Below are positions 1 through 9,317 of a stretch of DNA of 64,000 bases, piece by piece. The stretch spans positions 1 through 64,000 of the forward strand of contig JAKSPL010000009.1 of NCBI GenBank assembly GCA_024404815.1, given 5' to 3'. The translations under genes and the position numbers were made by a program. The notes under the pieces are model-generated. The model worked only from the letters and a program-made list of their open reading frames with translations. It had not been told where the DNA came from and made no database searches. Positions within the stretch are counted from its first letter, which is position 1; each line of letters starts with the position of its first letter. The stretch is from Oscillospiraceae bacterium (GTDB taxonomy: Bacteria > Bacillota > Clostridia > Oscillospirales > Ruminococcaceae).

Positions 1-2978
1 AGCCGACCACTACCACGACTGAAACAACAACGACAACTACGGAAACGACTACCACCACTCAGCCGACTACTACTACGACTGAAACAACAACGACAACTAC
101 GGAAACGACTACCACCACAACAACTACAACTACAACAACATCGACTACGACCACAACCACAACCACCACAATAACTACAACAACATCGACTACGACCACT
201 ACTACAACTACAACGACTACATCGTCGAGTACAACCACTCCGACAACAACTTCGTCCACCACAACATCGACCACGACCACAACTACGACCACAACTACAA
301 CTACAACCTCGTCAACCACACCGACGACAACATCGTCAACAACAACGTCGAGTACTACAACCCCGACAACGACATCGTCCACAACAACGTCGACCACCAC
401 CTCGACGACGACAACAACAAGCACCACTACGACAACTACCACCACCACCTCGCCGACCACTACAACCACCACCACTACCACCACCACTACCACTACTACA
501 ACAACTACCTCGTCTACCACACCAACGACAACGTCGAGTACAACCACTCCGACAACAACTTCGTCCACCACAACATCGACCACGACCACAACCACGATCA
601 CAACTACGACCACAACTACAACCACAACTACCACCACCACCTCGCCGACGACAACAACAAGCACCACTACGACAACTACCACCACTACAACAACGTCGAC
701 AACTACAACAAGCACTACCACGACAACAACAACCACCACGACAACAACAACAACCACTACAACAACAACCACCACGACAACAACAACAACCACAACACCG
801 ACGACTACGACGAGCACCACTACTACAACAACCACCACAACGTCGACGACCACAACAAGCACCACTACAAGCACCACTACAACAACAACAACACCCACCT
901 CGACGACGACTACGACAAGCACTACCACGACAACATCATCGATGACCACAACAAGCACCACCACTACAACAACTACCACCACCACAACGTCGACGACCAC
1001 AACAAGCACTACCACGACAACAACTACCACCACAACAACATCGACGACCACAACAAGCACTACCACGACAACAACTACCACCACCACAACGTCGACGACA
1101 ACAACAACCACCACCACAACGTCGACGACCACAACAAGCACTACTACAACAACAACAACCACCACAACGTCGACGACCACGACAACCACAACGGAACCCA
1201 TAACGACAACGACAGAAACCACCGTTTCGGAGTTTCAGAGAGGTGTGGACGACTGGGGCTTTGGCAACAGCGTACAGATCCTCGCAAACGGTTCGAGGAA
1301 TGAAAAAGGTCAGTATACCTACTTCCTGACAGAGGCAGACAGACAAAAATTGTTTGAAAACCTCAGCAATCTGGATAAGGAACGTATAGAAGCAATTCTG
1401 GAGAGCGCATCTTCCGGTTCCTGCTACGGTATGGCTGTTACCTCGATTCTGCATACGATGGGTCTGTTCGATGTGGAGAACCATGACAGTCTGAGCGATA
1501 TCGTCTATAGCAAGGAAGAACAGCCAACGCTGACAGATGAGATCATTTCCCGCATCAATTATTATCAGCTGATGCAGTACACACAGGCGATCACCCAGAG
1601 AATGTACGGCTTCAAATATGAAGATCCGGATCAGTTCTATCTGGATAAGATCCAGCAGAAGGCGGAAAAGGAAAAACTCCAAATGCTGGTGAAGGAAGTG
1701 GAAGCCGGAAAACCGACACTTCTCCTGTATTCCTATCAGACGAGAACCGGTGTTGTATGCGGTCACGCTGTTGTTGCCTATGGCATTGTGGACTCGCAAA
1801 ACGGCTATACGGAAATACCGATCTCCAGTACTGAAACATACGCCTTCGACAAGCGTATCCTTCTGTATGACAGCAGCTGTCCGAATCCCCAAGAATGGAT
1901 CGCTCGTGATATGTATGTGAACACGGAAACAGGCACTTGGCTCATCAAGTATTCGACCAAACAGGCAGATTACGAGAACACCTGCATTATGAACACAGAT
2001 GCGCACAACCGCGGCAGCATCGACCTGATCTCGAATGATGTCGATCTGTTGAACTATCAGGGCAAGAACAGTCCCGAACCGAAAGCGATCGGCGGCGAAA
2101 GCGATATGTACTTTGCAAAATGGCAGCGTGAGATCCTGAAAGGAAGCAACGGTCTGCCGAGTGAGATCAGTTTCAGCGCTGTACAGGACGATCAGCAAGG
2201 CGGTTATCATGCTGCAAATGGCACAGTATTCATGGTACCGTTTATTGATTACTGCGGCACAGGCAGCACAGAAGACAACATCGACAGAAAGCTGGTCAAC
2301 GGCGAATATGCTTGGTGCTATGAAGGCGAAATGGGCGCAATCCCGATGTCTGTATCTATGGAGTATGAGCATTACACGATGACTGCGAAGATCGACGAGG
2401 CGAAAAAGCTGGTTGTTGATCCGAACGGTACGATGGAATGCAGAGGCATGAACGGCGGATACCGGATGTCGATCATTGCTGAGCAGAATTATCATCCGAC
2501 CAAATGGTATGGACTGACTGTCAGCGGTCAAAGCGGCGAACAGCTCAGCGTCACAGCGGATATGGAGCGTAACGGCTGGCTGATCGAAAATACCAGAGGT
2601 GCGCTGAAGAAGCTGGACATCACCGTATTCAACGACGGAACGACACAGACGATCAGTGTGAATGTGGATGAAAACAGCGCATTGGTCACAGAGGACAAGA
2701 ACGGAAATCTTGTTGTCATGACAGATATCAGCCATACCGGACGCTATGTGACAGAAGTAGAACCGCTGAACAAGTCCGGCGATGTCAACGGTGACGGCAA
2801 GGTCGATGCAGATGATGCAAACGAAGTTCTCATCGAGTTCCTGAATCATTCTGTCATGGGCAAGGAATTCACGATGAGTGAAACCGCACAGGCTTTGGCA
2901 GATGTGGACCATGACGGTAAGATCACCGCAGACGACGCAAATGGGATTTTGCTGATGTATCTGAAATCTTTCACGTAA
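1..2978 (+). CDS. Dockerin-bearing papain-like cysteine peptidase (5' end outside window)
   Basis: The reading frame is open from the left edge, so the start and any N-terminal module are missing. Roughly the first 400 visible residues are an almost pure Thr linker with scattered Ser and Pro. A globular domain follows (about 1230-2750). It has a Cys in GSCYGMA (codon 1422), a His in CGHAVVAYG (codon 1764) and an Asp in LLYDSS (codon 1869). That order and spacing fit a clan CA (papain/C39-like) cysteine peptidase, but the exact family is not recognised. The C-terminus (2778-2975) is a type I dockerin with two Ca-binding repeats, GDVNGDGKVDADDAN and DVDHDGKITADDAN. The dockerin implies secretion and attachment to a cohesin scaffoldin, such as those at the right end of this window. 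Peptidases and serpins are known cellulosome components in Ruminococcus. The peptidase call is inference; the dockerin is secure. Confidence 0.8.
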   Translation, partial: PTTTTTETTTTTTETTTTTQPTTTTTETTTTTTETTTTTTTTTTTTSTTTTTTTTTITTTTSTTTTTTTTTTTSSSTTTPTTTSSTTTSTTTTTTTTTTTTTSSTTPTTTSSTTTSSTTTPTTTSSTTTSTTTSTTTTTSTTTTTTTTTSPTTTTTTTTTTTTTTTTTTSSTTPTTTSSTTTPTTTSSTTTSTTTTTTITTTTTTTTTTTTTTSPTTTTSTTTTTTTTTTTSTTTTSTTTTTTTTTTTTTTTTTTTTTTTTTTTTPTTTTSTTTTTTTTTSTTTTSTTTSTTTTTTTPTSTTTTTSTTTTTSSMTTTSTTTTTTTTTTTSTTTTSTTTTTTTTTTTSTTTTSTTTTTTTTTTTSTTTTTTTTTSTTTTSTTTTTTTTTTSTTTTTTTEPITTTTETTVSEFQRGVDDWGFGNSVQILANGSRNEKGQYTYFLTEADRQKLFENLSNLDKERIEAILESASSGSCYGMAVTSILHTMGLFDVENHDSLSDIVYSKEEQPTLTDEIISRINYYQLMQYTQAITQRMYGFKYEDPDQFYLDKIQQKAEKEKLQMLVKEVEAGKPTLLLYSYQTRTGVVCGHAVVAYGIVDSQNGYTEIPISSTETYAFDKRILLYDSSCPNPQEWIARDMYVNTETGTWLIKYSTKQADYENTCIMNTDAHNRGSIDLISNDVDLLNYQGKNSPEPKAIGGESDMYFAKWQREILKGSNGLPSEISFSAVQDDQQGGYHAANGTVFMVPFIDYCGTGSTEDNIDRKLVNGEYAWCYEGEMGAIPMSVSMEYEHYTMTAKIDEAKKLVVDPNGTMECRGMNGGYRMSIIAEQNYHPTKWYGLTVSGQSGEQLSVTADMERNGWLIENTRGALKKLDITVFNDGTTQTISVNVDENSALVTEDKNGNLVVMTDISHTGRYVTEVEPLNKSGDVNGDGKVDADDANEVLIEFLNHSVMGKEFTMSETAQALADVDHDGKITADDANGILLMYLKSFT
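3..1222 (+). repeat. Low-complexity ACN (Thr) codon tract encoding an extended linker
   Basis: About 1.2 kb of ACA/ACC/ACG/ACT codons, broken by Ser, Pro and a few Glu codons, all in frame with the dockerin protein. Synonymous third positions are mixed, so this is not a simple microsatellite. The tract contains longer imperfect units such as the stretches around 241-300 and 541-600. It probably encodes an O-glycosylated cell-surface or inter-module linker. The opposite strand gives an artefactual poly-Val reading frame. Confidence 0.85.
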
Positions 2979-2994
2979 GACAATGCAACACCTC

Positions 2995-3027
2995 AAAAAG
3001 TGACGGCTTCGTGCCGTCACTTTTTTC
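2995..3027 (+). terminator. Intrinsic terminator after the dockerin protein gene
   Basis: Perfect 8-bp stem GTGACGGC (3000-3007) / GCCGTCAC (3013-3020) with a TTCGT loop. It is flanked by A5 upstream and T6 downstream, and lies 20 bases after the stop codon. Confidence 0.9.
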
Positions 3028-3147
3028 TTTCGTTGGACAGATGCTTTTTTCAGCGCAGAAAAACCGTGTATCCATCGGGAAAATATGACAAAAATCCGCA
3101 TCAGGAAAGTAAAATCTGTATATCTTCTTGAAAATGTGACAAAAAGA

Positions 3148-3176
3148 TTTACGATTTCATTTTTATGGTGTATAAT
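3148..3176 (+). promoter_or_regulatory. Sigma-A-type promoter of the NHLM peptide-export operon
   Basis: TTTACG, a 17-base spacer, then TATAAT at 3171-3176. Transcription would begin near 3183 and leave an untranslated leader of about 185 bases before the first gene. The leader is A-rich and I recognise no riboswitch in it. It contains TTGTAACAC (3250-3258), a string that also occurs in the leader of the scaffoldin gene near 60465. Confidence 0.7.
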
Positions 3177-3368
3177 AGACAGGAATCAGGGCGATTTTTC
3201 GGGGTGTACCACACGTCTCGAAAAAAACTGAAAAAATTTTTTTGAAAAGTTGTAACACCCTTGCCGCTTGCGTGTATATATCATCAAAGACAAAGAAAAA
3301 CATACAAAACACAAAGGGTTTGGACATTTGCATTACCAACGTACAACTGAAGTAAAGGAGGAATCTGT

Positions 3369-3569
3369 ATGTGTATCACAGACGATTTCGAGAAAATGGT
3401 AAAATGCCTTGCTGACATGGAGCAGTTTGCTCCCGACGATAAGCTTTCCGCAATGACCTCTGCAAGCGATGAGCTGAGCGAGGACGAGCTGGAATTTGTC
3501 GCAGCGGCAGGCGTTTCGGATTTCGAAGTCTTTCGCAGACGTTATCTGACAGATGAAGAGGGACGGTAA
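3369..3569 (+). CDS. Putative secreted-peptide precursor with double-glycine-type leader
   Basis: This 66-residue protein starts at an ATG preceded by AAAGGAGG. Residues 35-48 (ELSEDELEFVAAAG) match the leader pattern cut by C39 peptidases: L at -12, E/L at -8/-7, V at -4 and a small pair AG at -2/-1. Cutting after Gly48 would release an 18-residue core, VSDFEVFRRRYLTDEEGR. The core has no Cys, Ser or Gly-rich stretch and is highly charged. The gene is the first of the operon, directly upstream of a complete NHLM-type exporter. No modifying enzyme (LanM, YcaO, radical SAM, cyclase) follows. It could be an unmodified bacteriocin, a signalling pheromone, or a decayed RiPP precursor. The leader call is strong by motif and context; the function is unknown. 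Confidence 0.75.
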   Translation: MCITDDFEKMVKCLADMEQFAPDDKLSAMTSASDELSEDELEFVAAAGVSDFEVFRRRYLTDEEGR

Positions 3570-3586
3570 TTTTACCGTATCCATCA

Positions 3587-3640
3587 GCCGTGCATCCGAT
3601 TATGAGATGCACGGCTATTCTGGGTTTTGGTGGTTTTTGC
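3587..3640 (+). terminator. Hairpin between precursor and exporter genes (likely partial terminator)
   Basis: Perfect 10-bp stem GCCGTGCATC (3587-3596) / GATGCACGGC (3606-3615) with a 9-base loop. It is followed by only an interrupted T-rich stretch (GGGTTTTGGTGGTTTTT). This would allow partial read-through, so precursor mRNA would exceed exporter mRNA. Such hairpins are common behind peptide precursor genes. It may also simply protect the 3' end of a processed transcript. Confidence 0.65.
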
Positions 3641-3679
3641 CAATTCGCCTGAAAATCGGGAAAGGAGTGTCTGCCCCCT

Positions 3680-4525
3680 ATGCCTGAACAGCAGAATTTA
3701 TATCGAAAAGCCGCGCTCGAGCGAATTTCCTCGCCCGACCGACTGGACAAATCCATACAAATCATTTCACCGCATTCGTGGCTTGCTTTGCTGGGAGCCG
3801 CGCTGATCGTGCTGGCAACGGTCATCTGGTCTGTCTTTGGCAGGATCCCCGTGACCGTCACCGCAGGCGGCATTGTTGCCGCCCCCATCAGTACCAATGC
3901 GGTGTATACTGCGTATTCGGGAACTGTTACCGCGACCTATATCGCAAACGGTTCCGCACTGCATCTCGGCACAAAGGTCATGGATATTACCACCCCGAAC
4001 GGTGAGGTGCATACCGTCACTTCCGATCAGGTCGGCACTGTTTCGGATATGACCGTTTCCACAGGCGATATCGTCACGCAGAACAGCGAGCTTTTGCGTG
4101 TGTCGCCGATCTCTTATTCCAATCAGGTCATTGTGGCATATTTGTCTGTTTCCGATGCGAAAAAGCTCGGCAGAGGCATGATGGTCAATGTCATGCCGAC
4201 TGCCGCAGACAGCCAGTCCTATGGACATATGGCGGCGCGTGTGACCAACATCGACGCGATTGCCGCCTCCAATTCGGGCATGAGCAAGGTGCTGGGAAAC
4301 GACAACAACCTGAGCGCGACACTTTCGGGCGGCAATCCGGTTGTCGCCGTGACCTGCGAGCTGTATCCTGATGCGGAGTCGGCAAACGGGTATTACTGGT
4401 CGAATAAAAAGGGCGAATCTGTAACAGTTTCAAACGGTTCTCTCTGTACGGTCAAGGTCATGACCGAGGAAGTCCCCCCGATCACCAAACTCTTTGCAAA
4501 GCTTGCGGAGGTTTGGGGAATCTGA
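3680..4525 (+). CDS. NHLM-type secretion protein, HlyD-family membrane-fusion protein
   Basis: 281 residues. A cytoplasmic N-terminus of about 30 residues is followed by one membrane helix (about residues 34-53, LALLGAALIVLATVIWSVFG). Next comes a periplasmic-adaptor-like beta domain containing the half-lipoyl motif region AYSGTVTATYIANGSALHLG and a second half near GTVSDMTVSTGDIVTQNSELL. This is the layout of the short HlyD-like adaptor of NHLM bacteriocin systems, and it lacks the long coiled coil of E. coli HlyD. The Shine-Dalgarno sequence AAAGGAG lies 12 bases before the ATG. The protein presumably couples the two ABC transporters downstream and helps carry the processed peptide outward. 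Confidence 0.85.
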   Translation: MPEQQNLYRKAALERISSPDRLDKSIQIISPHSWLALLGAALIVLATVIWSVFGRIPVTVTAGGIVAAPISTNAVYTAYSGTVTATYIANGSALHLGTKVMDITTPNGEVHTVTSDQVGTVSDMTVSTGDIVTQNSELLRVSPISYSNQVIVAYLSVSDAKKLGRGMMVNVMPTAADSQSYGHMAARVTNIDAIAASNSGMSKVLGNDNNLSATLSGGNPVVAVTCELYPDAESANGYYWSNKKGESVTVSNGSLCTVKVMTEEVPPITKLFAKLAEVWGI

Positions 4526-4559
4526 GCGGACAGTCAAAAATACTGCGAGGGGAGGACGT

Positions 4560-6704
4560 ATGGACAACTACGCAAAGACACCGACGGTATTCCAGATGGA
4601 AGCGGCGGAATGCGGTGCGGCGTGTCTGGCGATGATTTTCGCCTATTACGGATATGAAATGCCGCTGGAACAGATGCGTGTGGAAACGGGTGTTTCGCGT
4701 GACGGCTGTAATGCCGCAAATCTCATGCGTGCTGCCAAGCGGTTCGGACTGGAATGCCACGGTTTCCGCAGAGAACCCGATGGTCTCAAAAAGCTGAAGC
4801 CGCCGTGTATCATCCATTGGAATTTCAACCATTTTGTCGTATTCGAAGGCTTTCGCGGTGAATACGCATATATCAATGATCCTGCGGTCGGCAGACGCAA
4901 GATCACGATGGACGAATTGAACGATGCCTTTACGGGTGTTGTGCTGACGTTCGGAAAAACGGATGCTTTTCAGCCGCAAAAGCAGAAAAGCACCCTGCCT
5001 GAATTTGTCCGCCGCCATCTGGCAGGACAGGAAGCGGTGCTGCTGCAATTTCTCTGCATCGGACTTTTACTGATCGTGCCGGGGCTGATTCTCCCCGTGC
5101 TGGGCGAGGTTTTTGTCGATGACATTCTGATCGGCGGCTATACCGACTGGCTGACAAAGATACTGGTGTTTATCACCTGCTGTGTGGCATTCCGTGCGGC
5201 ACTCAGTTTCTATCGGAGTGTACTGCTGCAAAAGCTGAAAAGTAAACTGACGCTGATCTCGGGACGCAAATTTCTGCTGCATCTGTTTCGTCTGCCGATG
5301 AGCTTTTTTGATCAGCGCACAGTCGGCGATCTGGTCACAAGAATGCAGAACCACAATGCAGTCAGCGATTTTCTGGCAGGTGAATTTGCAGAAACGCTGC
5401 TGAATGTCCTGACAGCGGTGTTTTATCTGGTCATTCTGTGTTTTTACAGTCCCGAAATGACACTCATCGGACTGGTACAGGTCGGCATCAGCATTGCGGT
5501 CATTGCACTCAGCAACCGAACTGTTGCCGATGCCACGCTGAAAATGCAGATGGGATACAGCAAACTCTACCACGCGGTCTGCGGCGGTCTGGAGATCACC
5601 GATACGGTGAAAGCCTCAGGTGTGGAGAGCGTATACAGCGCAAGAGTGCTTGGCTACCACGCAAAGAAGATCGAGGACGAACAGACGCTGACACGATTCC
5701 AGCAGCTGGTCGGGGCGATCCCTGAGGGTGTCGGACATATCAGCAATGCGCTGTTGCTTGTCATCGGCGGTGTACTGGTCATCAACGGAAAACTGACAAT
5801 GGGTATGCTTGCGGCGTTCAGTTCGCTGTTTGCGGCATTTTGTCAGCCGACCGATGCACTTGTCGGGTTTATCCGCAATATTCAGGAATTGAGATCCAAC
5901 CTTTCGCGTGTCGAGGACATCGAACGCCACGCGGAGGATGATGTATATAAAGAACAGGACAATGTGGAATTTCACGGTTCAAAACTCAGCGGCGAAGTTG
6001 ATCTGCACGATATTTCGTTCGGGTACAGTTCGTTGAAGCCGCCGACTGTCGAGCATTTTGATTTCCACTTAAACTGCGGCGAATCCATTGCATTTGTCGG
6101 ACCGTCAGGCTGCGGAAAATCGACCATTTCCAAGGTCATCAGCGGACTTTATCTCCCGTGGTCGGGAACGGTTTCCTTTGACGGTGTGGACGCGGCAAAA
6201 ATACCGCGTGAGGTGCGCAATGCAAGCATCGCCACCGTCAGCCAGAACATCTCACTCTTTTCGGGAACAGTCCGCGACAATATCACCATGTGGAATCCTG
6301 CGATTCTCGAAGAAGATATGATCGCCGCCGCGAAAGACGCCTGTATCCATGATTTCATCATGCGGCAGCAGGGCGGCTACCAGTATATGCTCTCTGAGAA
6401 TGCCTCGAATCTCTCTGGCGGACAGCGGCAGCGTCTGGAAATCGCACGCGCCTTAGCCACCAAACCGACCATTCTCATTATGGATGAAGCGACGAGTGCG
6501 CTGGATGCGATCGTCGAAAAAGAGATCATGGACAATATCCGCAGACGCGGCTGTACCTGCATCATTGTCGCGCACAGACTGAGTGCGATCCGTGACTGCA
6601 ATCAGATCGTTGTGATGCAGCACGGCAAGATCATTCAGCGCGGCACACACCGTTCTCTGCTTGCGGAGGACGGCTATTACCGCAATTTCATTCAGAATAT
6701 CTGA
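4560..6704 (+). CDS. NHLM-type peptidase/permease/ATP-binding ABC exporter (C39 peptidase)
   Basis: 714 residues from the ATG at 4560, which follows GAGGGGAGG. An upstream in-frame TTG at 4494 lies inside the previous gene and is not needed. Residues 1-135 form a C39 leader peptidase. Cys18 lies in MEAAECGAACLAMI, the His in WNFNHFVV and the Asp in YINDPAVG. A six-helix exporter membrane domain follows. The nucleotide-binding domain has Walker A GPSGCGKST, signature LSGGQRQRLEIARAL, Walker B ILIMDEATSALD and the H-loop VAHRLS. Length and architecture match the NHLM peptidase/ATP-binding protein family. It should cut the precursor after its leader and export the core. Confidence 0.9.
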   Translation: MDNYAKTPTVFQMEAAECGAACLAMIFAYYGYEMPLEQMRVETGVSRDGCNAANLMRAAKRFGLECHGFRREPDGLKKLKPPCIIHWNFNHFVVFEGFRGEYAYINDPAVGRRKITMDELNDAFTGVVLTFGKTDAFQPQKQKSTLPEFVRRHLAGQEAVLLQFLCIGLLLIVPGLILPVLGEVFVDDILIGGYTDWLTKILVFITCCVAFRAALSFYRSVLLQKLKSKLTLISGRKFLLHLFRLPMSFFDQRTVGDLVTRMQNHNAVSDFLAGEFAETLLNVLTAVFYLVILCFYSPEMTLIGLVQVGISIAVIALSNRTVADATLKMQMGYSKLYHAVCGGLEITDTVKASGVESVYSARVLGYHAKKIEDEQTLTRFQQLVGAIPEGVGHISNALLLVIGGVLVINGKLTMGMLAAFSSLFAAFCQPTDALVGFIRNIQELRSNLSRVEDIERHAEDDVYKEQDNVEFHGSKLSGEVDLHDISFGYSSLKPPTVEHFDFHLNCGESIAFVGPSGCGKSTISKVISGLYLPWSGTVSFDGVDAAKIPREVRNASIATVSQNISLFSGTVRDNITMWNPAILEEDMIAAAKDACIHDFIMRQQGGYQYMLSENASNLSGGQRQRLEIARALATKPTILIMDEATSALDAIVEKEIMDNIRRRGCTCIIVAHRLSAIRDCNQIVVMQHGKIIQRGTHRSLLAEDGYYRNFIQNI

Positions 6705-6740
6705 ACAGATACAATCCGAAGAAAAGGAGGGATTCCCGAC

Positions 6741-9308
6741 ATGGACAGTCAGGAGCCGTATATTCGGCTCGAAGGCACCGATGTGTTCTATACGCATGAT
6801 GAACACAGCGCGTATCAGGTCACAGAGGGAACAGCGCGTGTCTTTATCGTGCCGTGGAATCCCGAAACCCAGACCGCAGGGCGGCGTGCAACGCTTTGCG
6901 ATGTGGAGTGCGGCAGGGTGATACCTGCGTTTGCGTTCCGCGATATGGAATATGCGCATTGGCGGTTTGCGATCGTGCCGAAAGAGAATGCCCTTGTCCT
7001 GAAAGCGATGGAGGGCTGCTGCACAGAGGTGCTGAAAACGAAATTTCTTTCGCGTACAGGTGTACAGAATGCTGCAAAAGAGGGCTATGCGCTGAGCCTG
7101 CGCGAGCATTACAGAGCCATGACGCTGAAAGCGGATGTGTTCAGCGAGCGTGTCAAAAAGGATGAGCCGAAAGTGGCAGAGGCTTCCGCAGAGGCGATCC
7201 AGAAAGCACTTGCGGAGGACACGGTGGCGGTTGTCGAAACGAGCCGCTCCGAGTTATATCAGATCACCGCGTATGCCTGTAAAAAAAGCGGCATTCGCAT
7301 CGAAACAGAGCGTACCCTCACCGCACGCTGCGGCAGGCATCTGACCGTTCCGAAAATCGCGGAGCAATGCCATTTTATCTGCCGTGATGTGGTGCTGGAC
7401 GAACTCTGGTATACAAAAGACTGCGGTGTGCTCATCAGCACCATCCACCGAAAGCCCGTTGCGTGTATTCCGCGCAGGGACGGGACATATCTGCTCCACC
7501 ATGCTGACGATACCCCCGATGAACTGGTCACGAAAGAACGCGCCGCGGAGATCTCCCCTGCGGCATTCAGCATCGGACGGTCGCTCCCCGAAAAATCCAT
7601 GACCAGAAAAGACCTGTTCCGCTTCTGCTGTAAGAGCGTGCGGATGTGGGAAGTCGGCTGGCTGTTTGTGCTGGGTGTTGTTGGCGCATTGATCGGTGTT
7701 CTGCTCCCGACGCTCCACCAGCTTGTCTACGATGAATACATCCCCATCGGACACTACGGAATGCTGGTACAGACGGGCATTCTGATCGTCTGTTTTTTGC
7801 TTGGAGGACTGCTGTTCTCGCTGGTACAGCGGCTGACGGAGTACCGTATTTCCTCGCGTGTTTCCTACGATCTGCAAAACGCAATGTACCACCGCATCTT
7901 CCGTCTGCCTGAGAGTTTCTTCCGCAGATTCGACAGCGCAGACCTGACGGAGCGGCTGATGCGCTTCGGACCGATCGCAGGTTCGCTGACAACAAAGATC
8001 ATCACCAGCGGATTTGCCCTGCTGTTCTCGATCGTATATCTTGTGCGGATGTGCAGTTATTCGGGGACGCTTTCGGTCATTGCGCTCGGGATGCTGCTTG
8101 TCGTGTCGTTTGTCCTGCTGGGCATCAATGTGCGGATGCTGGTGTATCAGAGAAGGATCATCAGCAAGAGCGCAGAGGCGGATTCGAAGCTGTGCCAGTA
8201 CCTGACTGCGGAAGATAAGATCCGCATGGCAGGCGCAGAGGAGCGTGCGCTGTATGAATATATGCGTCCGTTTTCGCAGATGCAGCGGCAGGCGATCGGA
8301 AGATCCCGATTTGCCGCGGCACAGTCCCAGCTCAAAGATGCCGCGCCGTACCTGTTTGCGATGGTGTTCTATGCGGTCATTGTCCGCAGGGAACTGCCGC
8401 TGACAACGGGTGCATTTCTGGGATTCCAGTCGGCGTTCGGACTGCTTTCCGCGGCGGCGATGCGGCTTGTGCAGGATGTTCTCGATGTTGTGACCATGAA
8501 AGCGGATTTTGAACGTCTGCGCCCGATCGTTGAAGAAGCGGCAGAGGACGATGACGACAAAGAGTACATCACCGAACTGGGCGGCAGCATTACGCTGGAA
8601 CACCTGACCTTTTCCTATTCCGAGGGCGGCAGAAATGTCTTAAACGACATCTCGACAAAAATCAAAGCAGGCGAATATGTGGCGATCGTCGGGCCGTCAG
8701 GCTGCGGAAAGTCCACACTTTTGAAGCTGATGCTCGGATTTGAAAAGCCGAAGGCAGGAAAGATATACTATGACCGCAAAGATCTGGATACGCTGAATCT
8801 GCATTCGCTACGGAAGCGTCTGGGTGTGGTGCTGCAAAACGGAAAGCTCATTTCGGGCAGCATCTATGACAATATCACGATCACCGCAGACCACCCCACC
8901 ATGCAGGAGGTCGAAGCAGTCGTGGACGCGGTCGGACTCAAAGAAGACATCGACGAAATGCCGATGGGCATTCATACGATACTCAGCGAGTCGGGCAGTA
9001 CGGTCTCGGGCGGACAGCAGCAGAGAATCCTGATCGCACGTTCCATCATGAACCGTCCGCGTGTCCTGTTTTTTGACGAAGCAACGAGTGCGCTGGACAA
9101 TCTCTCGCAGGCAAAAGTCTGCAAGAGTCTGGAACGGATGCACATGACAAGAATTGTAATTGCACACCGCCTTAGTACCGTAAAAAACTGTGACCGCATT
9201 CTGGTCATTCAAAACGGAGAACTGGTCGAAGAAGGAAATTATGAAACGCTGATGCGAAACGGCGGTCTGTTCTATCAGATGGCAAGCCGTCAGCTCACAG
9301 AAAATTGA
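6741..9308 (+). CDS. NHLM-type ABC transporter, permease/ATP-binding protein with large N-terminal domain
   Basis: 855 residues; the ATG follows AAAAGGAGG. Residues 1-285 are a cytoplasmic domain with no peptidase motif. It resembles the N-terminal region of the second ABC protein in NHLM systems (LDELWYTKDCGVLISTIHRKPVACIP region). The membrane domain begins near residue 305 and the ATPase domain near 620. The ATPase domain has GPSGCGKST, VSGGQQQRILIARSI, VLFFDEATSALD and IAHRLST. Both NHLM transporters keep intact ATPase motifs, so a heterodimer is possible. The next gene starts 9 bases later, which indicates tight co-transcription. Confidence 0.88.
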   Translation: MDSQEPYIRLEGTDVFYTHDEHSAYQVTEGTARVFIVPWNPETQTAGRRATLCDVECGRVIPAFAFRDMEYAHWRFAIVPKENALVLKAMEGCCTEVLKTKFLSRTGVQNAAKEGYALSLREHYRAMTLKADVFSERVKKDEPKVAEASAEAIQKALAEDTVAVVETSRSELYQITAYACKKSGIRIETERTLTARCGRHLTVPKIAEQCHFICRDVVLDELWYTKDCGVLISTIHRKPVACIPRRDGTYLLHHADDTPDELVTKERAAEISPAAFSIGRSLPEKSMTRKDLFRFCCKSVRMWEVGWLFVLGVVGALIGVLLPTLHQLVYDEYIPIGHYGMLVQTGILIVCFLLGGLLFSLVQRLTEYRISSRVSYDLQNAMYHRIFRLPESFFRRFDSADLTERLMRFGPIAGSLTTKIITSGFALLFSIVYLVRMCSYSGTLSVIALGMLLVVSFVLLGINVRMLVYQRRIISKSAEADSKLCQYLTAEDKIRMAGAEERALYEYMRPFSQMQRQAIGRSRFAAAQSQLKDAAPYLFAMVFYAVIVRRELPLTTGAFLGFQSAFGLLSAAAMRLVQDVLDVVTMKADFERLRPIVEEAAEDDDDKEYITELGGSITLEHLTFSYSEGGRNVLNDISTKIKAGEYVAIVGPSGCGKSTLLKLMLGFEKPKAGKIYYDRKDLDTLNLHSLRKRLGVVLQNGKLISGSIYDNITITADHPTMQEVEAVVDAVGLKEDIDEMPMGIHTILSESGSTVSGGQQQRILIARSIMNRPRVLFFDEATSALDNLSQAKVCKSLERMHMTRIVIAHRLSTVKNCDRILVIQNGELVEEGNYETLMRNGGLFYQMASRQLTEN

Positions 9309-9317
9309 GGAGTCTAT

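Noticed and set aside
59..1222. Long minus-strand reading frame of almost pure valine opposite the Thr linker
   Set aside because: It is the antisense of ACN codons (GTN on the other strand), has no ribosome site or domain, and disappears where the linker ends.
936..3101. 721-codon minus-strand frame overlapping the peptidase domain
   Set aside because: It is antisense to a well-supported dockerin gene. The sequence is Cys/Arg/Phe-rich without motifs, and it runs through the terminator at 2995.
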